A DNA stretch of 64,000 bases from Bradysia coprophila. Its lineage: Eukaryota > Arthropoda > Insecta > Diptera > Sciaridae. The position numbers and the translations under genes were made by a program. Below, in pieces: positions 33,206 through 43,241 of the stretch. The DNA is taken from positions 13,424,001 to 13,488,000 of the forward strand of contig NW_023503493.1 in the NCBI RefSeq assembly GCF_014529535.1. The letters are read 5' to 3'. Positions within the stretch are counted from its first letter, which is position 1; each line of letters starts with the position of its first letter. The notes below the pieces were generated by a model, which worked only from the letters and a program-made list of their open reading frames with translations, searched no databases and had not been told where the DNA came from.

Positions 33206-36200
33206 CTAAATCTTTTTCAAAAAAATCTTCTAAAATTTCCCCATTTCCCGCAACTCTGGTTCAACTAAAATACTTTGAGAACCAGCGTTATTTTAGATTT
33301 AAATTAATCTGAGAGCTTTGCCGATTAGTAATCTGAGAGTCTCAGACTATGATCTATTGTTTTGGATTTAAATGCAAGTATTTCTTGCTGTGAAACGAGG
33401 TCCAAAAATGATTCGATCTCGATATTTAATGGACCAGATTTTAAAACTAATCCCACATTTTTGTCCGTGTAGGCTAGGGGTAAGTCAAATGCTTACGCAC
33501 TTGCATGAACTCACATTTCTCACGATTAGACTCAGATGTCACTTATTTAAAATTATACATTTGAAAAAAATAAGTGCTGCACTATTGCCAATGCAAAAGG
33601 TGTATGTGATAATCCATTATTGAATTTAAAAAAAAAAAAATTTTATGTTTCGTATTTTGTGCTCCACATAACAAGTAACAGAACCATCTTCTATAGCAGC
33701 TAATCCATCGACCAGCAAAAACATTTCATTGCCAATGGCCATAAATTGAAATATTACATTTAGTTGCTACTCCATTAACTCTTCAATGATTTTTTTTCCG
33801 CGCAGTCGATTACCAAACGGCGAACAGAAATCACTTCGCGAATATATAATCTGCCCCATCACAAAAAGTGTAATAAATTTAAATTGATTGAATGAATGAT
33901 GTTTAGAAGACAATAATTATTTAAAAAATAAAAATTCGTTCAAGGCCACTTTCGCTACGCATCGGATTCAATTCAAAAAAGCATAACCGCTTGACAAGAA
34001 AAATTTAATTTTGAAGATTATACGTGAAGCATCTCTTGAAATCATGACCGCATCACCTCTCCAATATAAATTGCTTCGGCGATTAATAATTTTTCAGTTT
34101 ACCGAAATTTTTGTATCACTATAAAAGAACGGATATAATGGTAGTGATACGATGATGGTGATGGTGGTGATGAGGAATTAGCAAAACAAAACAAAAAATC
34201 TGAAAATTAAAAATCTGAAAAACAGCCGTGTTTCCATGTTTTTAAAGGTATGCAAGATCGGTGTAAGACATAAAATACGTAACGTACATTAAGAAGAGGT
34301 TTTTAATGAATACATATAATTATACGGTCAAGAGTTTATTTATATTTATTATGTGCGCGGTTAAATCTTAATGGAGAAAGTAATTATTTATTTATAATTT
34401 ATAAAATATCTACTATTGTAGCAGGAGAAGATTCACAGTCCGTTTGTGATGATTACCATGCTGTTGTGTTGTTGTTTTTTTTACCAGCATGATACCACAA
34501 AAGATGCGTAAATCTGTTGACCATTGTAACACCGCACAGATGATCGGTTATCATTATCAAATCTGATGACCTGTTGATGAGCTTTTCTTTTTCAATTGAT
34601 CGTTCCGTAACGAGCCTCTGCGGATAATTTTGTATATTGTTGCCCTTATTAGGTGAAAATTATCATGCACACATCACGTTTTCAATCAACAATTATATTG
34701 GATCCAAACATTATTTCCTCATTTTATATGATGTGGGCTTGGAATTAGACGTTTTTTTTATCGTTTGCTGTGGTGGAATTTCGATGGTGTAAGTTGGTAT
34801 CGAAACGTTGCAACTAAAAATTAGTTTGAAAGCTTTTTGTAAACCAAAGGCTGCAAAGGTGAATGTGTGGCGAACAGATCGCTCAACGGTATTATTTTAC
34901 GCAGATTGCGGTCTCACGATTGTCCCGAATGTTTAATTGTTATACGTCGATTGTAACTGATCTGGTAACTAAATTTTAAGTTTGTATTACGATCAATTCA
35001 AATTAAGGTACTGTCGATACTTCAATCAAGACTTCAATTCAACGAACCGATATAGAAAATTTACCGGATTTTGAAATTGACCTCACACTAGAAGCTGCGC
35101 ATTGAACTTTCTGATTGGTAGAAACAAAAAAATAGGGGAAAATGAAGCCAAATTAATGTTTAATGGTTCCGGGCCTGTGGTCTTCGAGCATTTATGCGCA
35201 TCGACAGTTTGTTGAACCAACGAAAATTCCGTCTCTTTTCTATTGATTGATTGACTCAGCGCCGTTTAGATCTGCGTTTATACTACAGTTTGTTTAAACA
35301 TTAAAAATTCTTAAAAACTCCTCCTCTTTTCTACTGTTTGAACGAACTGCCAAGTTTAATATCACAATTGATACAGGACACTTCGCGAAACTGGCCACTT
35401 CCGGTAGTTTTTTTTTTGCGAAACTGGGCACTTCTGGTACACTTCCGGTAGTTTTTTTTGCAAGAAAATCTAAATTGACGAAAATGTTGTGTTTCTGTCG
35501 AGCTAGATCTTCTCTGATAAGAATACCAAGTGTCCCAGAAGATATTAGTAATCTATGCGTTGCTAACTGGAGAAAAGGTAACACGATTGCTACTAGAATT
35601 GAGACTGAAGATGGATTTTCTTGGGAATCCTGGACCTAAGAGTTACTACAAAGAGTGGTCACACACCGGGAACCGGGAAAGAGATGCAAAATGTTGTTCA
35701 AAACGTTATAGAAAAAGATGGAAATAGTCGTCATGCGTGACATACATACTTTATGAATGATGCCTAAAAGGAAATAAATAAGAGTAGCGGGACGACGTCC
35801 TCTATATTGAAAGTACAGTTTGAATTTCACATTCGAAAAGAATCCTCAGAAGTAGATGAAGCGGGAAGACGTTTGAAATCGAATATTTGTTTTCCGAAAA
35901 ACGGAATAGTACCACATTGAACCGGAAAAGAACAGAATCATGAGCTCGTTGATCATTTTAATTGCCATAGTTCATAGTCGAACATGAACATCATATTAGA
36001 TCACTTTGCAGTGCATAGCATGTATCCTCAATTTCGCTCCGAAGTTTAACTCAAATAAAGTGTGTTTGGTTGCCTATACAAAATTATGGAGCTTACTACC
36101 GAAATTATAGAGTGAGCCCAATTTAAACGTCTATTTATAGGAGAAACAAATTTATTCACCTTATCACAAAATCATAAAAAACAAAATGTTAATTCATGCC

Positions 36201-36839
36201 GTTAGCGCTCTTTTATGCCATAAATTATTTTTTATTCAAATTTAAAGGTATTTCATCAAGTGTCTGATATTGTAAAGTGTAAAATAACTCGGTATATATT
36301 TGCGATTGCGCGTAATTATTTAATTATCGCTTTATATTGCTATAATTCTGTTTATATAAACTGAGATCTTTTGGGTTAAAAAGAAGTTATTTCTCGAGTT
36401 TTTAAACCATCACCGGTATTTTTACGATATCTTGTTCATTAAGGCAGTAATTTGTTTTTAAATTAATTCTTAGCAAATTCAATGAAACAAAAAAAAGCAA
36501 GCGAAACGGTTAATTATCATCTTGTCGTAACTCTTTATCCTCGGGCTTATCTATTTCTCATTGTATTTATGTTACACAATTACTTTGTATTATAGTTTTG
36601 TTTCGTTGTTGCATTACATTTTGATTGTACATACAATGGGACAAACGATGGAGGTGGTGCTTCTTCTGTTAAGTCGAACTGTCGACCAGGTCATTAGCAC
36701 ACAATCGTAGAAAACTTAAACTTAATGCGAGAACAACTTTCTAGCGTCTGGTCATCCATACCTTACAAGTTTGGTGTAAGGGTACAAAAATATAAGAAAA
36801 TCTTAAATTTATTCCTTAAGCTGCTTTTTACGTGTTGTT

Positions 36840-36847
36840 GTAATAGG
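36840..36847. repeat. Target-site duplication, left
   Basis: GTAATAGG immediately before the CAGGGCCGGATTAG end; identical to 38530-38537. Confidence 0.85.
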
Positions 36848-38529
36848 CAGGGCCGGATTAGCATTTACAGCACCCTGAGCAACGAGCCTTGCAGCGCCGC
36901 ATGAAAAATTTATTAAAGAAATTGTTTCGGAAACAATGTTTCCTACATTGTCAACCAAATCAAATAAAATGTTTTCAACATTTCCTCAAGAATATTATTT
37001 TCTAAGTAATGTGTAGTTAGAAACGGCGAGCGAGGCGAGGTGGCAAGCTTATGATAACATATAACCATATATGAATGAGAGTATATGATATAACCAGAGT
37101 TTTCGTGATTAATTCGCAAAACTTTCCCACAAACAAAAATCAAGTAAAGTTATAAAAAGGTTTCGCTCGTATTTTTCGGGATTTTAAGTTTGAAGTTTGT
37201 AGAATGAATCCGAAACAATTTTTTCTTGAAATTCTTCTTGAAGAACAAATCAAATCAAACAAATTTATTTAGCAAATAGCTATTTTCAAATACAAAGTTC
37301 CATAATCACAGACATTGAAAAATCAACACTACAATTCAAATTTACATCACAATTCTATAGTTTCATTCAGGTGTTCTTTCAATTTGCACTCGAATGTCCT
37401 CTCATTATTCTCACTTTTCACTTCCCTTGGAAGATCGTTAGAACATGAACGCGTTGTGAGGAAAAACCAAGAAAAAAACGTGAATTTTTGACACAATATT
37501 TGTGATACTGTTACAGTTTCATTATATTGCGAGATTTACTCTACTTGGTAAGGCAACGCACTGCTCCTAGCATGAACACTACTTTGACAAACGTCGAATT
37601 TGGAGGCTTTTGTGATGAGAGCTACCGCTTAAGATTGATTGTATTGTGTGTTTGAACTCACACAACTAAAACAAGTCACCTATCTTCACGAAAGAAACGC
37701 AGTGCCTACTGTGACTTCATCAGCCTCCAAATATTTCTTATGTTCATGCTAGGAGCAGTGCGTTGGGTAAGGTCATGATTCGGAAAAAACGACTTGCGTT
37801 GAAGCAATTTCAAGGATCTAGGACTCGGGATCCCAAAAGTATTGAAGTTTAGGGCACTCTAGAATGATCCTTTGTCTTCACTCTGAAAGTGTTAGATCTT
37901 GAAATTTAGGTAATTGGCCTTGGATTTCGACAAAAAAAATCGCGAATATATGCCATGAACAATTTTCAATGGGCGGAAACGGATTTGTTCTGCAGCTTTT
38001 CCAGCTGCTTTATTTGTTCCAAACTCCCGTTGTCCGGCGATCATGAGCAGGTTTCAGCTCATGAGGAATTTACAAAATTTTCGAAAATTCCTCATGAGCT
38101 AAAAGCTTTACATCATCCGACTATCACCGGCGGCTGACGAAAATGAAGCAATGGAATGGTTATTGAAAATTATTTATAGTGTCTTCAGCCAGAAGCCTCA
38201 AAGTTCAACTTTTCTAAAGCAGGACCATCATAAAAACGCTTTAAATAACCAAATACGAACAGCCTTGGGTTAGTCGATGTGCGTGTATTATTCAAAAATA
38301 TCAAGTTAGATGTATATATGCATTTCTTGTAGCTCACATTTACCCCAAGAATGTAATGTACAGACGCAAGCGAAGCGAGCGCGAATTTTTTTTAATCGAC
38401 GTTGATTTGTGCATGACTTATGTTGAACGTGAAATGATTACATTGTCGAAAAAATTTAATTTCTAAGCGCCTCTATTTTCCCAGCGCCCTGGGCCGGGCC
38501 CACTTTGCCCATGGGTTAATCCGGCTCTG
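36848..38529. mobile_element. hAT-type non-autonomous DNA transposon
   Basis: Left end CAGGGCCGGATTAG, right end (reverse complement) CAGAGCCGGATTAACC, flanked by perfect 8-base duplications GTAATAGG at 36840-36847 and 38530-38537. Ends of the CAGGGCCGGATTA type with 8-bp duplications are characteristic of hAT elements. At 1682 bp it has no transposase frame; the longest internal frame (60 codons at 37955-38137) shows nothing recognisable. It contains a nested CAGCACTGC MITE (37554-37765) and GC-rich patches GGCGAGCGAGGCGAGG (37025) and GCGAAGCGAGCGCG (38370). Confidence 0.85.
37554..37765. mobile_element. CAGCACTGC foldback MITE, copy B (nested in the hAT element)
   Basis: CAACGCACTGCTCCTAGCAT at left and ATGCTAGGAGCAGTGCGTTG at right, flanked by perfect 7-base GGTAAGG duplications. 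Its nested position makes it younger than the hAT insertion. The ends differ slightly (AACGC for ACAGC) from the other copies. Confidence 0.85.
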
Positions 38530-38537
38530 GTAATAGG
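38530..38537. repeat. Target-site duplication, right
   Basis: GTAATAGG immediately after the element end; see 36840-36847. Confidence 0.85.
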
Positions 38538-38998
38538 GCATCGAACGACATACACAGAAAACTACAAAAGCGTTATCCTTTTTCTCACGACTGAATACGG
38601 TTGTTTCGTGAAGTCTTACCCTGAAAACTACAATAGCGCCATATTCAGCGAAAGAAAATTTGATGACAAGTTGTGAAAACTTCAACAAGGTACATTCCCT
38701 ATGGTTGTTGTGACGGCCACGCTCATTAATTTTTTCTAAGTTCGAAAATGACAGGTTAAGACACCACCGAGTTAATAACGAATTCAGTGGTAGTGGGAAA
38801 TTTTCTAGTGGCGCCTCCACGAACCTAGAAACGAATTTTCTGTGTACTAAAAGTTTATCTGGAAAATATGAAACTCGGTTGGTCTGCAGAGGCGCCACAA
38901 TTTTTTTATTACTTCGTTCTTTCCCTATTTGCAGGTGAAATAACTTCACTCTTGTAAAACATCAAGGAAATGTCACAGCTGTGAAAAAATAGAGCGGT

Positions 38999-39237
38999 GT
39001 CATTAGTAGGTAATTCTATAGGAGAATGGAGTTTAGAAACTAAGGGTAAAATCTATTACAATTTAGTACTTTTCTTCATCAAAAGTGTGCTGTCACTGAA
39101 TTATTTCTGCATGAACAAACTTCACTGCTGTGACATTTCATGGGAATCAATGTGTAGTTGTAACACAAAAAATAGTACAGTGAGAATGAAGTACTATAAA
39201 AAAATGTGGCGCCTCTACAGGCCAACTGACTAGGCGA
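38999..39237 (+). repeat. 240-bp dispersed repeat, copy 1
   Basis: Contains GGAGAATGGAGTTTAGAAAC, CACTGCTGTGACATTTCATG and GGCGCCTCTACAGGCCAAC. The reverse complement is present at 51994-52225 with only scattered changes and one missing segment near its end. Confidence 0.85.
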
Positions 39238-39550
39238 ATGACGAAATGTTCTAGAAATGTGATTGAATTGTACAAAGATCCACTACATTTGAGCTTTAAT
39301 AAGCAGTGAAGTTGTAATTTTTGTAATTTTTTTGTAATTTTATTACAAAATGTACTAAAGAAATGCAGTAACGAATTACGAATTCTTCCATCCGTGTAAA
39401 ATACCATCTACTACAAAATCGGATCCAGCAAGTTCAATTCGTTCAGATGACATTTTTTGCTTGTGAAATTTCATCGATTTATTTTCTTACTACTCATACA
39501 TCCGTCGATCTTACAAAGTTTTCATTAATTATTAGCCACCATAGTCAACA

Positions 39551-40489
39551 ATGACTACGCCGGTACATGGATTTAACCAATCCATACAAGGAATAAAAAT
39601 CGAACAGCAGCTTGAATTGAAGACCGAAGAATGTAAAAATTTCGACGGCAAAATAACTGCGACGGCAACCATCAAAATTGAGCCAACGAACGAACCGAAA
39701 GTGGAAAAAGGTGAAGAAACTGACGATGATGAGTCTAGCTATCAATTAAAGACTAAATATGCTGACGAAATGACTGCTGGAGCAATGAATTTGAGATCGG
39801 AAGATGTTGTGGACAATATCGTGGTAATAAAACGTTGGTTGAATTGTGTGCCATTTAAAGCAGTGGTCGAAGGAACACCATTCGTTCCGTTCAAAATGCC
39901 ATTCTCTGGATCTGCAGTGCAGCCTTGTCCCAGCGAAAAACGCTTCCGTATTGTCGATCTTATGAAGGCGTTCCCGAATATCGGTCTTATCATAGATCTG
40001 TCGAATTATCGTCGAACATATCGCGTTTCCGATCTGATGCCATTCGGCGTTCAATATGTGAACATTCCTGTGCAATTCGAACGTCAGAATTCTCTTCCAA
40101 CGGTTCAGCAAGTGGATCAATTCGATCGGACATGTTCGACTTATTCAAAAATGCATCCGGGTAAACTTATCGGTGTACACGATCAGTTGGGCAACAGAGC
40201 AACCGCCTATATGATCTGTAAAGTGCAGGAACGGGCTGGATTAACTACACAACTGGCAATGAAACGTTTTCAAGTAGCTCGGGGCTCCGTAATTTATGTG
40301 TCTATGGCTGGTGTTATGAACGGTAGCCGTGAGGCATGGATTCCGAAAAATGAGTTCAAGCCGGATATGAAACGTGTCGGTGCTAATAGTAACGAGAGAA
40401 CGCCGAAAAACCGAAAATCGAACAAACGACGAAAAGCCGACAAACGTAAAGCGAACAAGCGAAAAGCTCAATTAACAGCAAAATGCTAA
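39551..40489 (+). CDS. PIR1/DUSP11-like protein with a destroyed phosphatase loop (intronless)
   Basis: 312 residues in one uninterrupted exon, with a good start context (CAACAATGA). The middle (about 90-250) follows the RNA 5'-triphosphatase/dual-specificity fold of PIR1 (DUSP11), baculovirus PTP and the capping-enzyme triphosphatase: an F-K-M-P-F segment, I-G-L-I-I-D-L-S-N-Y-R-R-T-Y strand, G-V-Q-Y-V-N-I-P-V, K-L-I-G-V-H, and A-M-K-R-F-Q-V-A-R-G. The signature loop HCxxGxNRTG is replaced by H-D-Q-L-G-N-R-A-T-A (210-219): the catalytic Cys is Asp211 and one residue between it and Arg216 is missing, so Cys-phosphatase chemistry is not possible. The N-terminus is acidic with two Ψ-K-x-E sumoylation-like sites (I-K-I-E at 15-18 and 41-44); the C-terminus (282-308) is a strong Lys/Arg nuclear-localisation region. 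The frame is intact over 0.94 kb, which argues for a selected pseudo-enzyme rather than a decayed copy. Lack of introns could mean a retrocopy. Confidence 0.75.
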   Translation: MTTPVHGFNQSIQGIKIEQQLELKTEECKNFDGKITATATIKIEPTNEPKVEKGEETDDDESSYQLKTKYADEMTAGAMNLRSEDVVDNIVVIKRWLNCVPFKAVVEGTPFVPFKMPFSGSAVQPCPSEKRFRIVDLMKAFPNIGLIIDLSNYRRTYRVSDLMPFGVQYVNIPVQFERQNSLPTVQQVDQFDRTCSTYSKMHPGKLIGVHDQLGNRATAYMICKVQERAGLTTQLAMKRFQVARGSVIYVSMAGVMNGSREAWIPKNEFKPDMKRVGANSNERTPKNRKSNKRRKADKRKANKRKAQLTAKC

Positions 40490-40570
40490 GCTGTTCAAAT
40501 GCGACGAGTATTTGCATAAACTTGTAACCTTACTCTTACACCATTGTAATGGAATTCTGATTTGTTGACC

Positions 40571-40576
40571 AATAAA
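40571..40576 (+). promoter_or_regulatory. Polyadenylation signal of the PIR1-like gene
   Basis: AATAAA 82 bases after the stop, followed by a T/G-rich tract (TTTTTTTGTGTTG), a typical downstream element. Confidence 0.6.
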
Positions 40577-41289
40577 ATAGCATTGAGCTTTGACAGGGAT
40601 TTTTTTGTGTTGTAAATTTGCTCAATACCGTCGAGAGTAATCCATTTGACGGTTGTTACAGTTCCATCTAGAATGCAATTAAAAAAGGATGAAGATCATC
40701 AAAGTGTTCAAAGTATTTAAATTCTTCGTAATTCAGATTCAACGACGTAACATGAACTATAATTATCATTCTTCTGTAACCGTCTCCTCTCATTTTTTCA
40801 TTCAACGTCACATCGATGTACAAGGACGACCTTGCAGGTTTTATCCTGAGTTGCACAATGCTTTAAACTTTGGGGAGGTCACGGAGATCGCCCCACGCGC
40901 AAAATGCTTTTATTAGATGGTGGCAGCTCCTAAGCCAATTCTTTTGTTTTACTTTTGTAGTATTTTACATGACTAGGGATAAAAAGACTTATCCCGAGTT
41001 ATGTAATGGATTTTATCGCATACGCGGTGTGATTCCCCGAAAAAATTATTCACCTAGGATATGTAAACAAACATTATACTTCTGTAAATTGTCAAAGTGT
41101 CATTCGCATATCTTGTTGTCTCGTTTTCGCTTATGCGATAAAAAAGAATATGCACGTATGACAAGCCGTCTCGGCAAGCCTCGACCGCTTTTTCATACGT
41201 GCATAATATTTATTATCTGTCTAGAACGATAATCTCGAGCATATTCCCCTAGGGCATTTTTGTTCATCTCGATATATCTGTTCTCGACA

Positions 41290-41424
41290 GATAAAATATG
41301 GTATGCACCTATTGCCAGACTGTTATTTTGACGTGTAGGCGTTATGGCCCACGCCTTCGGCTAGGGCAATAATGTCCAACACGTCAAAATAACAATCTTG
41401 GCAACAGGTGCATAATATATGTTA
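41290..41424. repeat. Foldback with GC-rich centre
   Basis: GCACCTATTGCCAGACTGTT and ATTTTGACGTGT at left pair with ACACGTCAAAATAACAATCT and TTGGCAACAGGTGC at right. The centre is GGCCCACGCCTTCGGCTAGG. Confidence 0.8.
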
Positions 41425-41629
41425 TCACATACGCGCGGTGTTCGGCTGTCAAAATTACTTAACTAGGAGAATAATTCAGGTCAATGTTGTTGTCTCTTTT
41501 TCGCTTATGTGATAAAATAGAGAACACACTTGTCACTATCAGTCTACATATTACATGCTGAGCGCGTCGAAAGTAGTGTTCAAAACATGAAGTCCGGTTT
41601 TCGACGCATGTAGCATTTAATAGTACATT

Positions 41630-41750
41630 TTCTACCTTGGTGTATATATCGAGAATAACTTCGTATGCACAATTGTATATAACGAGCGCCAGCGAGTGTA
41701 TATACAATTGTACATAAGAAGTGATTCGAGAAATATACACCAAGGTAGAA
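41630..41750. repeat. 121-bp foldback with GAGCGCCAGCGAG centre
   Basis: TTCTACCTTGGTGTATATAT and TATGCACAATTGTATATA at left, the reverse complement at right (TATATACAATTGTACATA, ATATACACCAAGGTAGAA). The unpaired middle is ACGAGCGCCAGCGAGTG. Confidence 0.85.
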
Positions 41751-41755
41751 CAATG

Positions 41756-42250
41756 TTTTATCTCCTGCAAGCTGATATTTCATACATTAGCGAAATAACC
41801 ACAAAAATTTGGATTTAAAATTAATTAATTAAGCATGTTGTTTTAAAACGCATTCACAACAAAAAAAAAACATCATACAGAGAATCCTTTATTTACTTAC
41901 TCACACACATATACTATCCACCTCAACATTTCGTTCAAATCACATCATTCCGACTACTCTGATTATTTGATCGATGGAGAAGTGACTAACGAACCACTAC
42001 CGACACCAATTGCATCGCGTTATGTGATTTGTTGGCGTAGTGGTCAGCATGTTTGATTGATATGCTGCTGGTCCCGTGTTCGCTTCCGCCGTACGGCGAT
42101 TTTTTTTTTCAAATATGTAGATGGAAAGTAAATTTACCCTAGGTGGGTTATGTGTGAATTATCCAATCGTATAGGCTGTGGTTATGTATGTGTTTGTGTT
42201 TATATGCAGAAACGCGTAATGTATGAAATATCAGCTTGCAGGAGATAAAA
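41756..42250. mobile_element. 495-bp element with about 31-bp inverted ends
   Basis: TTTTATCTCCTGCAAGCTGA continuing to TATTTCATACAT at left; ATGTATGAAATATCAGCTTG and CAGGAGATAAAA at right, a near-perfect inverted pair. It encloses the tRNA-like sequence at 42031-42109. No coding frame. Confidence 0.65.
42031..42109 (+). repeat. tRNA-derived SINE-like sequence with Pol III boxes
   Basis: TGGCGTAGTGG (42033-42043) is a perfect A-box match and GTTCGCTTCC (42078-42087) is a B-box with one deviation. The starts are 45 bases apart, and the sequence ends at an ACGGCGA then T10 run that would terminate Pol III. CAGCAT/ATGCTG can form an anticodon-like stem, but there is no 7-bp acceptor stem, so it is not a functional tRNA. 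Confidence 0.5.
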
Positions 42251-43241
42251 TACTATTACATGCTAGTAAGTGAATTTTCACAGTCACAAACAGTGAGCTA
42301 GCATGTAAAAGGATTCTGAATTAATCTGTTGAACCAAATTAGTTGAAAGTACCTATACTAAATCGAAAGAAGTAATAGACTCAGTCTGTCTTCGCTGTAA
42401 AAGAGGGTTAGTCATTAAACAAAGGAAAATCATTTTAAAGGCAAGTTTAAAGATATTCTGCACTAAAACATTTGAGTAATCCCATCTTGTCATCTGAAAC
42501 AAAAGCAACCAAAAAAGTATATGCAATGCTCAGAAATGAGAGACGGTATAATTAGTGTGATGAACAGATGAACTCTCTTGCATTGGAATTCATTAATTTA
42601 TTTACGTAATTGACCCGAAGCTTCATTTTGCGTAATCATTCGGCATTCACCATGCGCAAAAACAAAATTGTAAGAAAAATTAATTGAATAATTAAATTGG
42701 CTTTTAATTAATTAAACGGTTCGAATATCATCACCAACAAAAGTGATCAGTCATGCGCTGCACGCACAAATAAAATTGAGATAATGAAATGCATTCGATC
42801 GGTTCATAATATACTAATCATATGAGGAAGAATGTGGAATATATATAATATTTATGGCTACGAAGGGTACCCATTGCCGTTGCGCGTACACAAATGCTAC
42901 ACATTGCTACTTATATACCCGTAATGTTATTAAAAAATTTAAATAAATATTTGCAAAGACAGGGCAATTGAAATGATAAAACTTGGGTTATTTACACAGC
43001 AGATAACAGTGGTAGACAAGCCACCAATAACTCAAATGAAACATCTCTATTGTCTTCACTTCACTCAATGATTAAATTTTGGGCAGCAGCCCGCAGTGTA
43101 ACGGAAGAACTGTTAGAACGTTGACGGGAAAACGGATATCGCTGTAAATTGAAAGGCCGCGAGATGAGAACTTAAATTGAATTCGACCAGTTGATTTGAT
43201 TCGTGATTTATCTGCTTAGTGTATCCATACATCCAGTTGCC

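Larger units (their letters stand above)
24260..39540. other. 15-kb gene desert dominated by repeats
   Basis: No protein-coding gene could be supported. The left part has T-rich and AT-rich DNA, then foldbacks (25827-26081, 26803-26883, 27170-27330), an AGCCCCGTACGAAGTAC element (27399-28512), tandem repeats (28505-28800), hinge-bearing repeats (28930-29445), a further foldback (29603-29756) and a 22-bp minisatellite (29840-30000). From 30060 to 33030 and from 33210 to 36840 I see unique AT-rich sequence with short random frames. An hAT-type element occupies 36848-38529 and a dispersed 240-bp repeat lies at 38999-39237. Confidence 0.55.
40600..43241. other. Foldback-rich intergenic region upstream of the transporter
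   Basis: No gene recognised. It contains a segment shared with 9270 (AAACTTTGGGGAGGTCACG at 40866), foldbacks at 41290-41424 and 41630-41750, an element with inverted ends at 41756-42250 that encloses a tRNA-like sequence, and AT-rich DNA at 42260-43241 that should hold the transporter promoter. Sequence around 41010-41170 and 41425-41520 resembles 44900-45080 inside the transporter. Confidence 0.6.

Noticed and set aside
35294-35584. 96-codon minus-strand frame
   Set aside because: Contains a local duplication (CACTTCCGGTAG/GCGAAACTGG) and no recognisable protein feature.
39147-39407. 86-codon minus-strand frame upstream of the PIR1-like gene
   Set aside because: Largely inside the 240-bp dispersed repeat.
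42031-42109. Functional tRNA gene
   Set aside because: A and B boxes are present but the acceptor stem and a proper T-stem are missing, so it is kept only as SINE-like.
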